18,515 nt of DNA from Opitutaceae bacterium (GTDB lineage: Bacteria > Verrucomicrobiota > Verrucomicrobiia > Opitutales > Opitutaceae). The notes beneath the pieces are model-generated. The model saw only the letters and a list, made by a program, of their open reading frames with translations. It was not told where the DNA came from and ran no database searches. Numbering within the stretch: the stretch's first letter is position 1; each line of letters opens with the position of its first letter. The stretch lies in NCBI GenBank assembly GCA_025352845.1, contig JANXSC010000346.1, forward strand, positions 1 through 18,515, given 5' to 3'. Shown in pieces: positions 7,574-14,362 of this stretch. A program made the position numbers and the translations under genes.

Positions 7574-7638
7574 GGCGGTGTTGTCTCAGCGCAGCCGGTT
7601 TCCGCCAAGCCCGAATGCGCGCGCCAGCGTCGGGCGGC

Positions 7639-7762
7639 TGTAACAGGAAGTGAGGTCAGTGCATTGGCTGGGAAGTGGCACGGGCGTCCCGCCCGTGTGC
7701 TGAAAAACCACGGGCATGATGCCCGTGCCACCTCAAACCGCCTGACCTCACTTCCTGTTACA
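7639..7762. repeat. 124-bp MITE-like element with 21-bp perfect terminal inverted repeats
   Basis: The left end starts TGTAACAGGAAGTGAGG (7639 on; arm 7639-7659), and its exact reverse complement is at 7742-7762. The arms are perfect over 21 bp and pairing stops abruptly at both sides. Nested inside is a second palindromic repeat (7675-7731). No clear target-site duplication is seen in the flanks (GGGCGGC and CCCTCG). There is no coding capacity, so any mobility would need a transposase supplied from elsewhere. Confidence 0.75.
7675..7731. repeat. Palindromic repeat, copy A (double hairpin, REP-like)
   Basis: This 57-bp unit has outer arms GTGGCACGGGC and GCCCGTGCCAC. It contains two hairpins, CACGGGC-GTCCC-GCCCGTG (7679-7697) and CACGGGC-ATGAT-GCCCGTG. 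A second copy (54 bp) lies at 12541-12594. At 7681/7695 this copy has a C:G pair where the other has T:A, a compensatory change that preserves the stem. Confidence 0.8.
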
Positions 7763-7776
7763 CCCTCGTTGGGCGT

Positions 7777-7813
7777 AAAAAAAGCCCGGCCGCAAAATTG
7801 CGGCCAGGCCGGG
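7777..7813 (-). terminator. Rho-independent terminator of the EF-hand gene
   Basis: Read on the minus strand, a GC-rich stem (CCCGG ... CCGCA / TGCGG ... CCGGG, with a five-base bulge on the 5' arm) is followed directly by seven T residues (A-run at 7777-7783 on the plus strand). It lies 40-77 bp beyond the stop of the EF-hand gene and separates it from the symporter. Confidence 0.8.
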
Positions 7814-7853
7814 AGATTTGTTTTCCGGCGCCAGGCGGCGCAGGAGAACGCGC

Positions 7854-8171
7854 TCAGTTCGCGTCTTTCTTCTTTTTCTTTTTCTTCGGCTCCTCGCCGG
7901 TGCCGACGAATTCATCCTTCGTCAGCTTGCCGTCGTGGTTCTTGTCCATCTCGGCGAAGCGGGCCTTGGCGGCCTCGACCGTGAGCTTGTCCTTCTCGGC
8001 GGCGAGGAATTCGGCCTCGGTGATGAAGCCGTCACCGTCTTTGTCGACGGAGGCAAACGTCGCGGCGGGCGTGGCGTTCTTTTTCTTGTCGCCCTTGGCG
8101 GCGAACACGACGGCAGGGAGGACAATCGCGACGGCGAGCGTGGCGATGAGGAGACGTTGGGTGGTTTTCAT
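7854..8171 (-). CDS. Small secreted EF-hand calcium-binding protein
   Basis: This 105-residue protein has a Sec signal peptide (MKTTQRLLIATLAVAIVLPAVVFA, with cleavage near residue 24) and two canonical EF-hand loops. The loops are DKDGDGFITEAE and DKNHDGKLTKDE, each with acidic or amide ligands at positions 1, 3, 5 and 12. The C-terminus is a run of seven lysines after GTGEEPK, unusual for an exported protein; it may bind polyanions such as cell-surface polymers. The ATG at 8171 is chosen because it starts the signal peptide; the frame stays open upstream to 8945 but that part antisense-overlaps the Gly-rich gene and has no protein-like character. A terminator follows, so this is a single-gene transcript. 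A 15-bp inverted repeat lies 29 bp upstream of the start. The function is unknown beyond calcium binding. Confidence 0.88.
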   Translation of the reverse strand: MKTTQRLLIATLAVAIVLPAVVFAAKGDKKKNATPAATFASVDKDGDGFITEAEFLAAEKDKLTVEAAKARFAEMDKNHDGKLTKDEFVGTGEEPKKKKKKKDAN

Positions 8172-8403
8172 GTTGTCGATATTTTCGGGATAAAGCGGAC
8201 TCGAACCATTCGAGGCTGACGGGCGATGACGACCGGGCCGGGCGTTGGTTTCATCAATTCCCTCCACCACCGATGGCACGCAGATGCGACGCCCGCTCAG
8301 TGCGCAATCTTTGCGCATCCCGCGTCGAAAATCACCCGTTTCAAGAGTTTCGTAACCCTCGGCCTGCGGATGCGTCGAGCCCGCCACACCCCTCCACTCC
8401 ATT
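8172..8403. promoter_or_regulatory. Divergent intergenic region with two inverted repeats
   Basis: This 232-bp gap separates the EF-hand gene (minus) from the T2SS operon (plus) and must hold both promoters. Two perfect inverted repeats with 3-nt spacers stand out: CTCGAA-CCA-TTCGAG (8200-8214) near the EF-hand start and TGCGCAA-TCT-TTGCGCA (8301-8317) about 87 bp before the operon. I see no convincing -35/-10 pair, no riboswitch and no RNA gene. Confidence 0.5.
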
Positions 8404-9021
8404 ATGCAAAACTCCACCACCCCTCGCGTCAGTCTCCCGCTCCGGGCCCTGCGCCTCGCCGCCCTCGTTTCCCTCCTCGATCTCAGCGTCGTGCAATTGT
8501 CCGCGCAAGCCCCGGCCGATCCCAATGACCCGAACGCCGGCCGCCGCCGCGGCGGCGGCACCCAGGATCCCAACGCCGGCGGCCGCGGAAACTTTTCCCC
8601 CGAGGAAGCCCAGGCCCGCATACTCACCGCGCTCCGCGAGCGCTTCGCCGTCACCGATGACGCGGAATGGGGCCTCATTTCGAAACGCCTCACGGCCGTG
8701 ATGGAAATCCGCCGCACGACCGGCGGCGGCGGTGGCGGCTTTCCCGGTGGTGGTCGCGGCGGCCCACCTCCCGGTGGCGGCGGTGCTGATGCCGGTGGCC
8801 GTGGTGGCCGTGGCACCCGCACGAGCAATCCCGAGACGGCCGCCCTCCAGGCCGCCATCACCGACAATCTGCCCGAGGCGGAAATCAAATCCCGCCTGGA
8901 ACGCGTGCGCGAATCGCGCAAGGACGCCGAGGTCAAGCTGCTCAAGGCTCAGGAAGATCTCCGCGCGCTGCTCTCGGTGAAGCAAGAGGCCACGGCCGTC
9001 CTCTCCGGACTGCTGCCCTAA
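8404..9021 (+). CDS. Secreted Gly-rich protein heading the T2SS operon, function unknown
   Basis: This 205-residue protein is not a recognised family. A basic, hydrophobic N-terminus (LRALRLAALVSLLDLSVVQLSAQA) looks like a Sec signal peptide cleaved after AQA near residue 36. Then come a Gly/Arg/Asn-rich stretch (37-64), a helical segment (65-104; SPEEAQARILTALRERFAVTDDAEWGLISKRL), a low-complexity Gly/Pro/Arg linker (106-139), and a long charged helix ending in LRALLSVKQEATAVLSGLL. The last motif resembles the LTxxQ-type ending of small periplasmic helical proteins (Spy/CpxP-like), only as a general impression. The gene ends 16 bp before gspE and so belongs to the same operon; a role as accessory factor or early substrate is inference. 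No Shine-Dalgarno sequence precedes the ATG. Confidence 0.72.
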   Translation: MQNSTTPRVSLPLRALRLAALVSLLDLSVVQLSAQAPADPNDPNAGRRRGGGTQDPNAGGRGNFSPEEAQARILTALRERFAVTDDAEWGLISKRLTAVMEIRRTTGGGGGGFPGGGRGGPPPGGGGADAGGRGGRGTRTSNPETAALQAAITDNLPEAEIKSRLERVRESRKDAEVKLLKAQEDLRALLSVKQEATAVLSGLLP

Positions 9022-9037
9022 TTCTCATCCTACTTTC

Positions 9038-10801
9038 GTGTCCACCGCTACCGCTTCCTCCAGCGGCGCCAACGGCGTCGTCCCCGAATTGCTCGGCCGC
9101 ATGATTGCGGCCCGGCAGCTCACCGAGACTGACGCCCGCGCCTTCGTGCAGCAGAATCCCGGCGCCGATGCGCTCACGGAGGAGCGCGTGCTGCGCTGGC
9201 TCGCCAAGGAATACGGCGTGGGCTTCGCCTCGCTCGACGAGCTGGAGCCCGACAAGCAGGTGCTCTCGCTCTTCCCGGCACGCCTGCTGTTGCGCGACGA
9301 ACTGCTCCCGCTCCGCCGCGTCGGCAACGAAATCGAAATCGCCACGAGCCGGCTCTTCGCGACGCAGGGTCTCGACGGCCTGAAGGCGCTCACCGGACTG
9401 CGGCTGCGCCCCGTCCTCGCGACGAGCGAGGTCATCAACCGCGAGATGAAGAAGCGCCTCGGCGTCGGCGCCGACACGATCGGCACGCTCGATGTCGAGG
9501 CCGGCGTGCAGGTCGTCGATGAGAACGGCAGCACCGACAACAATCTCGACGAGGCGGCCGAGGACGCGTCGATCATCCGCTTCGTCAACCAAGTGTTGAA
9601 GGACGCGATCGAGCTGCGCGCGTCGGACGTGCATCTTGAGCCCTTCGAGGACGAGCTCCGAATCCGCTACCGCATCGACGGTATTTTGCAGGAGGTGCCG
9701 GTGCCCGCGCAGATCAAGCGCTTCCAACCCGCGATCGTGGCGCGCGTGAAGATTCTCAGCCATCTCAACATCGCCGAAAAACGCCTGCCGCAGGACGGCC
9801 GCATCAAGGTCCGCATCGAGGATGCCGAGGTCGATATCCGCGTCTCGATCATCCCGATGTTGCACGGCGAGGCGGTCGTGATGCGTTTGCTGCGGCAGAA
9901 TTCGAAGCTCCGCGGCGCGGCCGACCTCGGCATGGGCGAACGCGAACTCTCGTGTCTCCGGCGCGTGTTGCAGCTGCCGCACGGCATCGTGCTCGTCACC
10001 GGCCCGACCGGCTCCGGCAAGACCTCGACGCTCTACACCGCGCTCAACGAAATCAACGACGCCGAGCGCAAGATCATCACCATCGAGGATCCCGTCGAGT
10101 ATCAGCTCAAGGGCGTGAACCAGATTCAGGTTTCCGAAAAATCCGGCCTCACCTTCGCCCGCGGGTTGCGTTCCATTTTGCGCCACGACCCCGACGTCGT
10201 TCTCATCGGTGAAATCCGCGACCAGGAAACCGCGCAGATCGCGGTGCAGGCGTCGCTCACCGGTCATTTAGTTTTCTCGACCCTGCACACCAACGACGCC
10301 GCCGGTGCCCTCACGCGTCTCGTCGACATGGGCGTCGAGCCATATCTCGTCGCGTCGTCACTCGAAGCGGTGCTCGCGCAACGCCTCGTGCGCTTGCTTT
10401 GTCCGCACTGTAAGGAAATCGACACGACGCCCGAGGCCCACGACTACAAGGTCAAACTCGGCATCAAGCCCACCGCGAAAGTTTATCGCGCCGTCGGTTG
10501 CCGCGAGTGCCGCAACACCGGCTACCACGGACGCCGCGCGATTTTCGAGTGGATGGATTCGAGCAGCGAAATCCGTTCGCTCATTCTAAAAAACGCCTCG
10601 ACCGATCTCATCCGCAACGCCGCGTGCCGCGCCGGCATGAAGACGCTCGCTGAGGACGGCCGCCGCCTCGTCGAGGAAGGCATCACGACCATCGAGGAAG
10701 TGTTGAGCGTGACCACCGTCCACGAGATGGAAACCACCGAAGCGAAGCCCGCCCACGCGGCGCCCGCGGCCGAGGTCGTGTTGCCCCGCTCGCTGCTCTA
10801 A
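9038..10801 (+). CDS. gspE: Type II secretion system ATPase GspE
   Basis: This 587-residue hexameric secretion ATPase of the GspE/PilB family powers pseudopilus assembly at the cytoplasmic side of the inner membrane. The N1-type domain (about 10-145) precedes the N2/CTE core. Walker A is GPTGSGKT (322-329), the Asp box includes IITIEDPVEYQLKGVNQIQV (346-365), Walker B is DVVLIGEIRD (386-395), and the His box is around STLHTND (414-420). The four-cysteine zinc motif is C455-x2-C458 and C488-x2-C491. The start is GTG at 9038 (GTG TCC ACC GCT); there is no Shine-Dalgarno sequence and no later start that keeps the N1 domain intact. It could be read as PilB, but the following pseudopilin, GspK, L, M and C-like genes argue for T2SS. 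Confidence 0.96.
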   Translation: MSTATASSSGANGVVPELLGRMIAARQLTETDARAFVQQNPGADALTEERVLRWLAKEYGVGFASLDELEPDKQVLSLFPARLLLRDELLPLRRVGNEIEIATSRLFATQGLDGLKALTGLRLRPVLATSEVINREMKKRLGVGADTIGTLDVEAGVQVVDENGSTDNNLDEAAEDASIIRFVNQVLKDAIELRASDVHLEPFEDELRIRYRIDGILQEVPVPAQIKRFQPAIVARVKILSHLNIAEKRLPQDGRIKVRIEDAEVDIRVSIIPMLHGEAVVMRLLRQNSKLRGAADLGMGERELSCLRRVLQLPHGIVLVTGPTGSGKTSTLYTALNEINDAERKIITIEDPVEYQLKGVNQIQVSEKSGLTFARGLRSILRHDPDVVLIGEIRDQETAQIAVQASLTGHLVFSTLHTNDAAGALTRLVDMGVEPYLVASSLEAVLAQRLVRLLCPHCKEIDTTPEAHDYKVKLGIKPTAKVYRAVGCRECRNTGYHGRRAIFEWMDSSSEIRSLILKNASTDLIRNAACRAGMKTLAEDGRRLVEEGITTIEEVLSVTTVHEMETTEAKPAHAAPAAEVVLPRSLL

Positions 10802-10813
10802 CCGCGCCCTGCG

Positions 10814-12076
10814 ATGCCCCAGTTTGCCTATAAAGCCGTCCAGACGAACGGCGTGTTGACCGAAGGTTTCCTCGACGCGAGCAACCGTCAGGAGGCGATG
10901 CGCCAAGTCGAGGGCCGCGGCCTGCGCCCGATCAAGCTCTCGGAATCCGCCGCGCCGGCGTCCGCGAAAAAATCGCCGGGCGCAAACGGCTCCGCCGACG
11001 GTGGCACCGCGAAGGGATTTTCACTTGGCGGAAAAAACAAGATTACGCCGCGCATGCTGGAAAATTTTACGCGGCTGCTGTCGAGCCTGCTCGCGGCCGG
11101 CGTGCCGTTCAGCCGCGCACTCGTCATTCTACACCGCGAGTCCGCCGAGCCGGTCGCGAAGGCCAAGTGGAAGGAAATTCACGACCTCGTGATCGACGGC
11201 ATGTCGCTCTCGAAGGCGATGGAGCGTTCTCCGGAAACTTTCCCACGCGTCTATGTGGCGATGGTCGAGGCCGGCGAGACCGGTGGCTTCCTCGATGTCG
11301 TGCTCGCGCAGATCGCGGATTTTCAGGCGCGCGAAAAGGAGCTGAAGTCGAAAGTGATGACTGCGCTGATGTATCCCGTCATTCTGCTCATCCTCGCGAT
11401 GGGCGTGCTGATCTTCCTGCTGGTTTTTTTCATCCCGCGCTTCCAGACGATTTTCGCCGGCTTCAACGCCGAGCTGCCGCTCATCACGCAGATGATCGTG
11501 AAGGCGAGCGAGGTGGTGCGCGGCTACGGGTTGTTTCTCGGGGCCGGCGCGATCGTCGGTTTCTTCATGCTGCGCACGTGGCTCAACTCGCCGAAGGGCC
11601 GGCGCTGGTGGGAAGGCATGTTGCTCAAAATAACTCTCATCGGGCCGCTCGTTGCCCAGTTCGCGATGGCGCGGTTCTGCCGCATGCTTGGCACGCTGCT
11701 CCAGGCCGGCGTCCCGCTCATCAACGCCCTCAACGTCGCCCGCCGCTCCATCGGCAACCAGGTGTTGATCGACGCCGTGTCGGACTCGATCGATCGCGTG
11801 AAGGAAGGCAAGCCGCTCGGCAAGAGTCTCGCGCAGAATCGCTCACTGTTCCCCGGCGCGATTGTCGAAATGATCTCGGTCGCGGAGGAGAGCGGCAAAC
11901 TCGACATGGAGCTGATGCGCATCGCGACCGTCACCGAGGGAGATCTCGATCGGCAGCTCAAGGCCACCGTCGCGCTCGCGGAGCCGGTGATGCTCTTCGT
12001 CATCGCGGCCCTCGTCGGCACGATCTTCATCGGCATGGTGATTCCCATCTTCTCGCTGCAGGACCACATCAAATAA
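10814..12076 (+). CDS. gspF: Type II secretion system inner-membrane platform protein GspF
   Basis: This 420-residue polytopic protein has two T2SSF domains (about 83-206 and 286-409), each containing the AGVP repeat (AAGVPFSRAL at 94-103, QAGVPLINAL at 297-306) and a SVAEESGKL or VEAGETGGF motif. Three transmembrane helices lie near 186-208, 237-256 and 389-413. The N-terminal segment (MPQFAYKAVQTNGVLTEGFLDA) is the usual start of the family, which fixes the ATG at 10814, 12 bp after gspE. GspF couples the ATPase to pseudopilin extraction. A low-complexity linker rich in Ala, Ser, Gly and Lys (44-74) separates the N-terminal piece from the first domain. Confidence 0.96.
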   Translation: MPQFAYKAVQTNGVLTEGFLDASNRQEAMRQVEGRGLRPIKLSESAAPASAKKSPGANGSADGGTAKGFSLGGKNKITPRMLENFTRLLSSLLAAGVPFSRALVILHRESAEPVAKAKWKEIHDLVIDGMSLSKAMERSPETFPRVYVAMVEAGETGGFLDVVLAQIADFQAREKELKSKVMTALMYPVILLILAMGVLIFLLVFFIPRFQTIFAGFNAELPLITQMIVKASEVVRGYGLFLGAGAIVGFFMLRTWLNSPKGRRWWEGMLLKITLIGPLVAQFAMARFCRMLGTLLQAGVPLINALNVARRSIGNQVLIDAVSDSIDRVKEGKPLGKSLAQNRSLFPGAIVEMISVAEESGKLDMELMRIATVTEGDLDRQLKATVALAEPVMLFVIAALVGTIFIGMVIPIFSLQDHIK

Positions 12077-12084
12077 TTTCTCCC

Positions 12085-12540
12085 ATGAAATCCTCCCGTC
12101 TCCTCCCTCCGCACTCCCGCCTCCGCACGCGCGGGGGCTTCACGCTCGTCGAGTTGCTCCTCGTGCTCGTGATCCTCGGCATCCTCGCCGCGCTCGTGCT
12201 GCCGAAATTCACCGGCCGCACCGAGCAGGCGCGCATCACCGCGGCCATGACCCAGATTTCGACCTTTGGCACGGCGCTCGACGCCTTCGAGGTCGACACC
12301 GGCAGCTACCCGCGCGGGCAGGACGGTCTCGCGCAGTTGCTCGTCGCCCCGCCGGATGTCACCGGCTGGCGCGGACCCTACCTGAAGAGCGACATCCCGC
12401 TCGATCCGTGGCAGCACGCCTACGTTTACGAATTTCCCGGCCGCGTGAACGCGAACGGTTACGACATCGTCTCCATGGGGCCGGACGGCCAGCCCGGCAC
12501 AGCCGACGACGTGGTGAATGCGCGCATCACGACCAAGTAA
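12085..12540 (+). CDS. gspG: Major pseudopilin GspG
   Basis: This 151-residue type II pseudopilin is the major subunit of the pseudopilus. The leader MKSSRLLPPHSRLRTRGG is cleaved by prepilin peptidase after Gly18, leaving FTLVELLLVLVILGILAALVLPKF with the conserved Glu at position +5 (Glu23). GspG landmarks follow: DTGSYPRGQDGLAQLL (71-86), GWRGPYLKSDIPLDPW (94-109) and a calcium-site region GYDIVSMGPDGQPGTADD (125-142). The ATG at 12085 lies 8 bp after gspF. A longer upstream frame overlaps gspF and is not real. Its TAA stop directly abuts the repeat at 12541. Confidence 0.96.
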   Translation: MKSSRLLPPHSRLRTRGGFTLVELLLVLVILGILAALVLPKFTGRTEQARITAAMTQISTFGTALDAFEVDTGSYPRGQDGLAQLLVAPPDVTGWRGPYLKSDIPLDPWQHAYVYEFPGRVNANGYDIVSMGPDGQPGTADDVVNARITTK

Positions 12541-13150
12541 GTGGCATGGGCGTCTCGCCCATGTGGGAAATCACGGGCAAGATGCCCGTGCCACTCCCAG
12601 TTGCGCATCCACCCGCCGCCACCGCCGACGCGCCTTCACCCTGATCGAACTGATCTTCGTGCTCGCGCTGCTCGCGATCGCGGCGGTCTTTGTGGTGTCG
12701 AGCATGGGCCCGTTTTTCCGCGGGCGCGCGCTGAATTTTGAGGCGCGGCGGATGCTCTCGCTCACCCACTACGCCCAGAGCCGCGCGGTCTCCGAGGGCG
12801 TGCCGCTGATCCTGTGGATCAACACCACCGAATCGACCTACGGGCTCTCGGTGCAGTCCAGTTTCGAAAACCCCGACGGCGATACGCGCGCGGTGAAATA
12901 CACGGTGGAATCCAGCCTCAAACTGGAAACGCCGGTCGGCGTCGCCACACCCGTCTCCGAGCAGGAAGACGAGAAACTCGGGATCACCGATCAGAGCCTG
13001 GCGTTCATCCGCTTCACGCCCGACGGTTTCTTCGACGATTCGAGCGTCACCAAGATCACGATCCGGCTGGGCACCGAAGCCGGACTCGAGCTCGTCCCCA
13101 TGGTCAACCGCCTCGGCTACGAGATCCGGCCCGCGTCCAATGCTAACTGA
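12518..13150 (+). CDS. gspH: Minor pseudopilin GspH, leader encoded by a palindromic repeat
   Basis: This minor pseudopilin (210 residues from the ATG at 12518) has the prepilin motif RRRA-FTLIELIFVLALLAIAAVFVVS. Cleavage would fall after Ala39 and the +5 Glu is Glu44. Alanine in place of glycine at -1 is seen in some pseudopilins but is less usual. The body (MLSLTHYAQSRAVSEGVPLILWI) has the typical GspH region. The in-frame starts are ATG 12518, inside the last 23 bases of gspG, and GTG 12563, inside the repeat at 12541-12594; no ATG, GTG or TTG lies in frame between the repeat and the mature N-terminus. Leader length is 39 or 24 residues accordingly. Neither start has a good Shine-Dalgarno sequence, so coupling to gspG termination is likely. 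It overlaps gspI by 11 bp. Confidence 0.9.
   Translation: MRASRPSKWHGRLAHVGNHGQDARATPSCASTRRHRRRAFTLIELIFVLALLAIAAVFVVSSMGPFFRGRALNFEARRMLSLTHYAQSRAVSEGVPLILWINTTESTYGLSVQSSFENPDGDTRAVKYTVESSLKLETPVGVATPVSEQEDEKLGITDQSLAFIRFTPDGFFDDSSVTKITIRLGTEAGLELVPMVNRLGYEIRPASNAN
12541..12594. repeat. Palindromic repeat, copy B, inside the gspH leader
   Basis: This 54-bp copy of the repeat at 7675-7731 starts GTGGCATGGGC and ends GCCCGTGCCAC. The left hairpin is CATGGGC-GTCTC-GCCCATG (12545-12563), with a T:A pair at 12547/12561 where copy A has C:G. It begins at the base after the gspG TAA. In the gspH frame it encodes residues 9-25 of the leader. Confidence 0.85.
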
Positions 13151-13595
13151 CGCCCAACCTCACGTGCGCTCAAGCGGGCCTGCCCGCCGTAGGCTCGGCG
13201 AAGGCGGTTTCACGCTGGCCGAAGTGCTGGCGGCGCTGTTGTTCCTGGCCATCTTGATTCCGGTGACGATGCACGGCGTGTCCGTAGCGAGTCGCGCGGG
13301 AATCCTCGGCCAGCGCAAGGCCACGGCCATGCGCATCGCCGAGCGTGTGCTCAACGAACTGACTATTTCTCCCGCTCAGATCGCCACCGCCACGCCCTAC
13401 GGCAACGTCGTCGACGGCGACATCACCTATCCCTGGACCATGATCTCCGAGCCGTGGACGGAGGACTCCATGACGGTGCTAACCGTGCGGGTCTCGTTCG
13501 ACGTGCAGGGCGCGACCTTCGACATCGCCGCCAGCACGCTGTATGATCCGGCGGTTTCAACGACCACGGTTGCCTCGGCCACCGCAACGCAATGA
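13140..13595 (+). CDS. gspI: Minor pseudopilin GspI
   Basis: This 151-residue minor pseudopilin has a leader ending GEGG, cleaved after Gly23. The mature N-terminus is FTLAEVLAALLFLAILIPVTMHGV with the +5 Glu at Glu28. Residues RKATAMRIAERVLNEL (59-74) match the post-helix region of GspI, and the second half is the small beta domain. GspI nucleates the I-J-K tip complex of the pseudopilus. ATG 13140 overlaps the gspH stop by 11 bases and precedes a 22-residue leader, part of which (about residues 12-23) is encoded by a palindromic repeat. The gspI TGA overlaps the gspJ ATG (ATGA). Confidence 0.93.
   Translation: MLTDAQPHVRSSGPARRRLGEGGFTLAEVLAALLFLAILIPVTMHGVSVASRAGILGQRKATAMRIAERVLNELTISPAQIATATPYGNVVDGDITYPWTMISEPWTEDSMTVLTVRVSFDVQGATFDIAASTLYDPAVSTTTVASATATQ
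13174..13207. repeat. Palindromic repeat inside the gspI leader
   Basis: GCGGGC-CT-GCCCGC (13174-13187) is a perfect hairpin. The adjoining CGCCG-TAGGCT-CGGCG (13185-13200) and CCGCC (13184-13188) with GGCGG (13203-13207) give alternative stems. The sequence style, CCTGCCCGCCG...CGGCGAAGGCGG, is that of dispersed intergenic palindromes. In frame it encodes leader residues up to the Gly-Gly of the cleavage site. Confidence 0.6.
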
Positions 13596-14362
13596 GCGCC
13601 GCGCGACTCAACTTCCATCGGGCGTCGCGCGCCACCGCCAACCCGCGGCGCAGCGAAGCAGGATTCACGCTCCTCGAGCTCCTGCTCGCCACCGCGATCG
13701 GCGCCATCGTGCTGCTCGTCGTCAACTCCACGTTCTTCGCCGCGCTGCGCCTGCACAACACCACGCACGAAAAGATCGACCGCGACCTCCTGCTCCAGCG
13801 CACACTCAACATCATGCGCCGGGATTTCGCCGGCATCATGCTCCCGGCCAATCCGCAGGCGACGACCAACACGCTCTCGGGCCAGCTCGTCAGCGACGCC
13901 GTCAGCACCAACTCGATGGACAACGTGGGCGAGCGCGTGACCCCCGACATCACCACCACCTCCGGCAAGATCGACGGCTGGTCGCCTTTTTCCGAACTGC
14001 AAACCGTCTCCTACTATCTCACTTCGGCGGCGGATGGCGGACGCGGCAAGGATCTCGTGCGCGTGGTCAGCCGCAATCTTCTGCCCGCAGCCGAGGCGAT
14101 TGCGGAAGGCGTGACGCTGCTGCCCGGCGTCGTCTCGGCGGCTATTTCCTATTTCGACGGCGACTACTGGGCCGACACGTGGGACTCCACCACGACGAGC
14201 ACGCTGCCGACCGCCATCAAGTTCAGCCTCGTGCTCGCCGCCCGCGGCAACGCCGGCTACCGCGCCGACCCCGCGCCGATCGAATTGATCGTGCCCGTGA
14301 TCGTCTCGACGCCGACCAGTGCACAACTCGCGGCCGATGCCGCCGCCACGCCCGCCCCATGA
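13592..14362 (+). CDS. gspJ: Minor pseudopilin GspJ
   Basis: This 256-residue minor pseudopilin has a leader (MSAARLNFHRASRATANPRR...) cleaved after Gly24, giving FTLLELLLATAIGAIVLLVVNSTFFAAL with Glu29 at +5. Downstream, DRDLLLQRTLNIMRRDFAGI (63-82) corresponds to the conserved helix of GspJ, and the C-terminal half has alternating strands (YYLTSAADGG, LLPGVVSAAISYFDGDYW). GspJ joins GspI and GspK at the pseudopilus tip. It is linked to its neighbours by ATGA overlaps on both sides. Unlike those of gspH, gspI and gspK, its leader region contains no recognisable palindromic repeat. Confidence 0.93.
   Translation: MSAARLNFHRASRATANPRRSEAGFTLLELLLATAIGAIVLLVVNSTFFAALRLHNTTHEKIDRDLLLQRTLNIMRRDFAGIMLPANPQATTNTLSGQLVSDAVSTNSMDNVGERVTPDITTTSGKIDGWSPFSELQTVSYYLTSAADGGRGKDLVRVVSRNLLPAAEAIAEGVTLLPGVVSAAISYFDGDYWADTWDSTTTSTLPTAIKFSLVLAARGNAGYRADPAPIELIVPVIVSTPTSAQLAADAAATPAP

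Noticed and set aside
6536..7984. A 482-codon open frame on the plus strand
   Set aside because: It is antisense to the symporter and runs through the repeat element and the terminator; the His/Arg/Asp-rich product is not protein-like.
8187..8262. tRNA-like 76-nt segment on the minus strand with GGTTCGAGTCC (T-arm-like) and a partial acceptor match (GGGAATT/TTATCCC)
   Set aside because: The T-stem pairs poorly, the acceptor stem has mismatches, and no D-arm or anticodon arm can be formed; the TTCGAG is better explained by the inverted repeat at 8200-8214.
8724..8820. GGC/GGT-rich direct repeats in the Gly-rich gene
   Set aside because: They are low-complexity glycine codons in a linker, not a tandem repeat array; unit length is irregular.
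8942..10267. A 441-codon open frame on the minus strand
   Set aside because: It is antisense to gspE, where Walker A, Walker B and zinc motifs prove the plus-strand reading.
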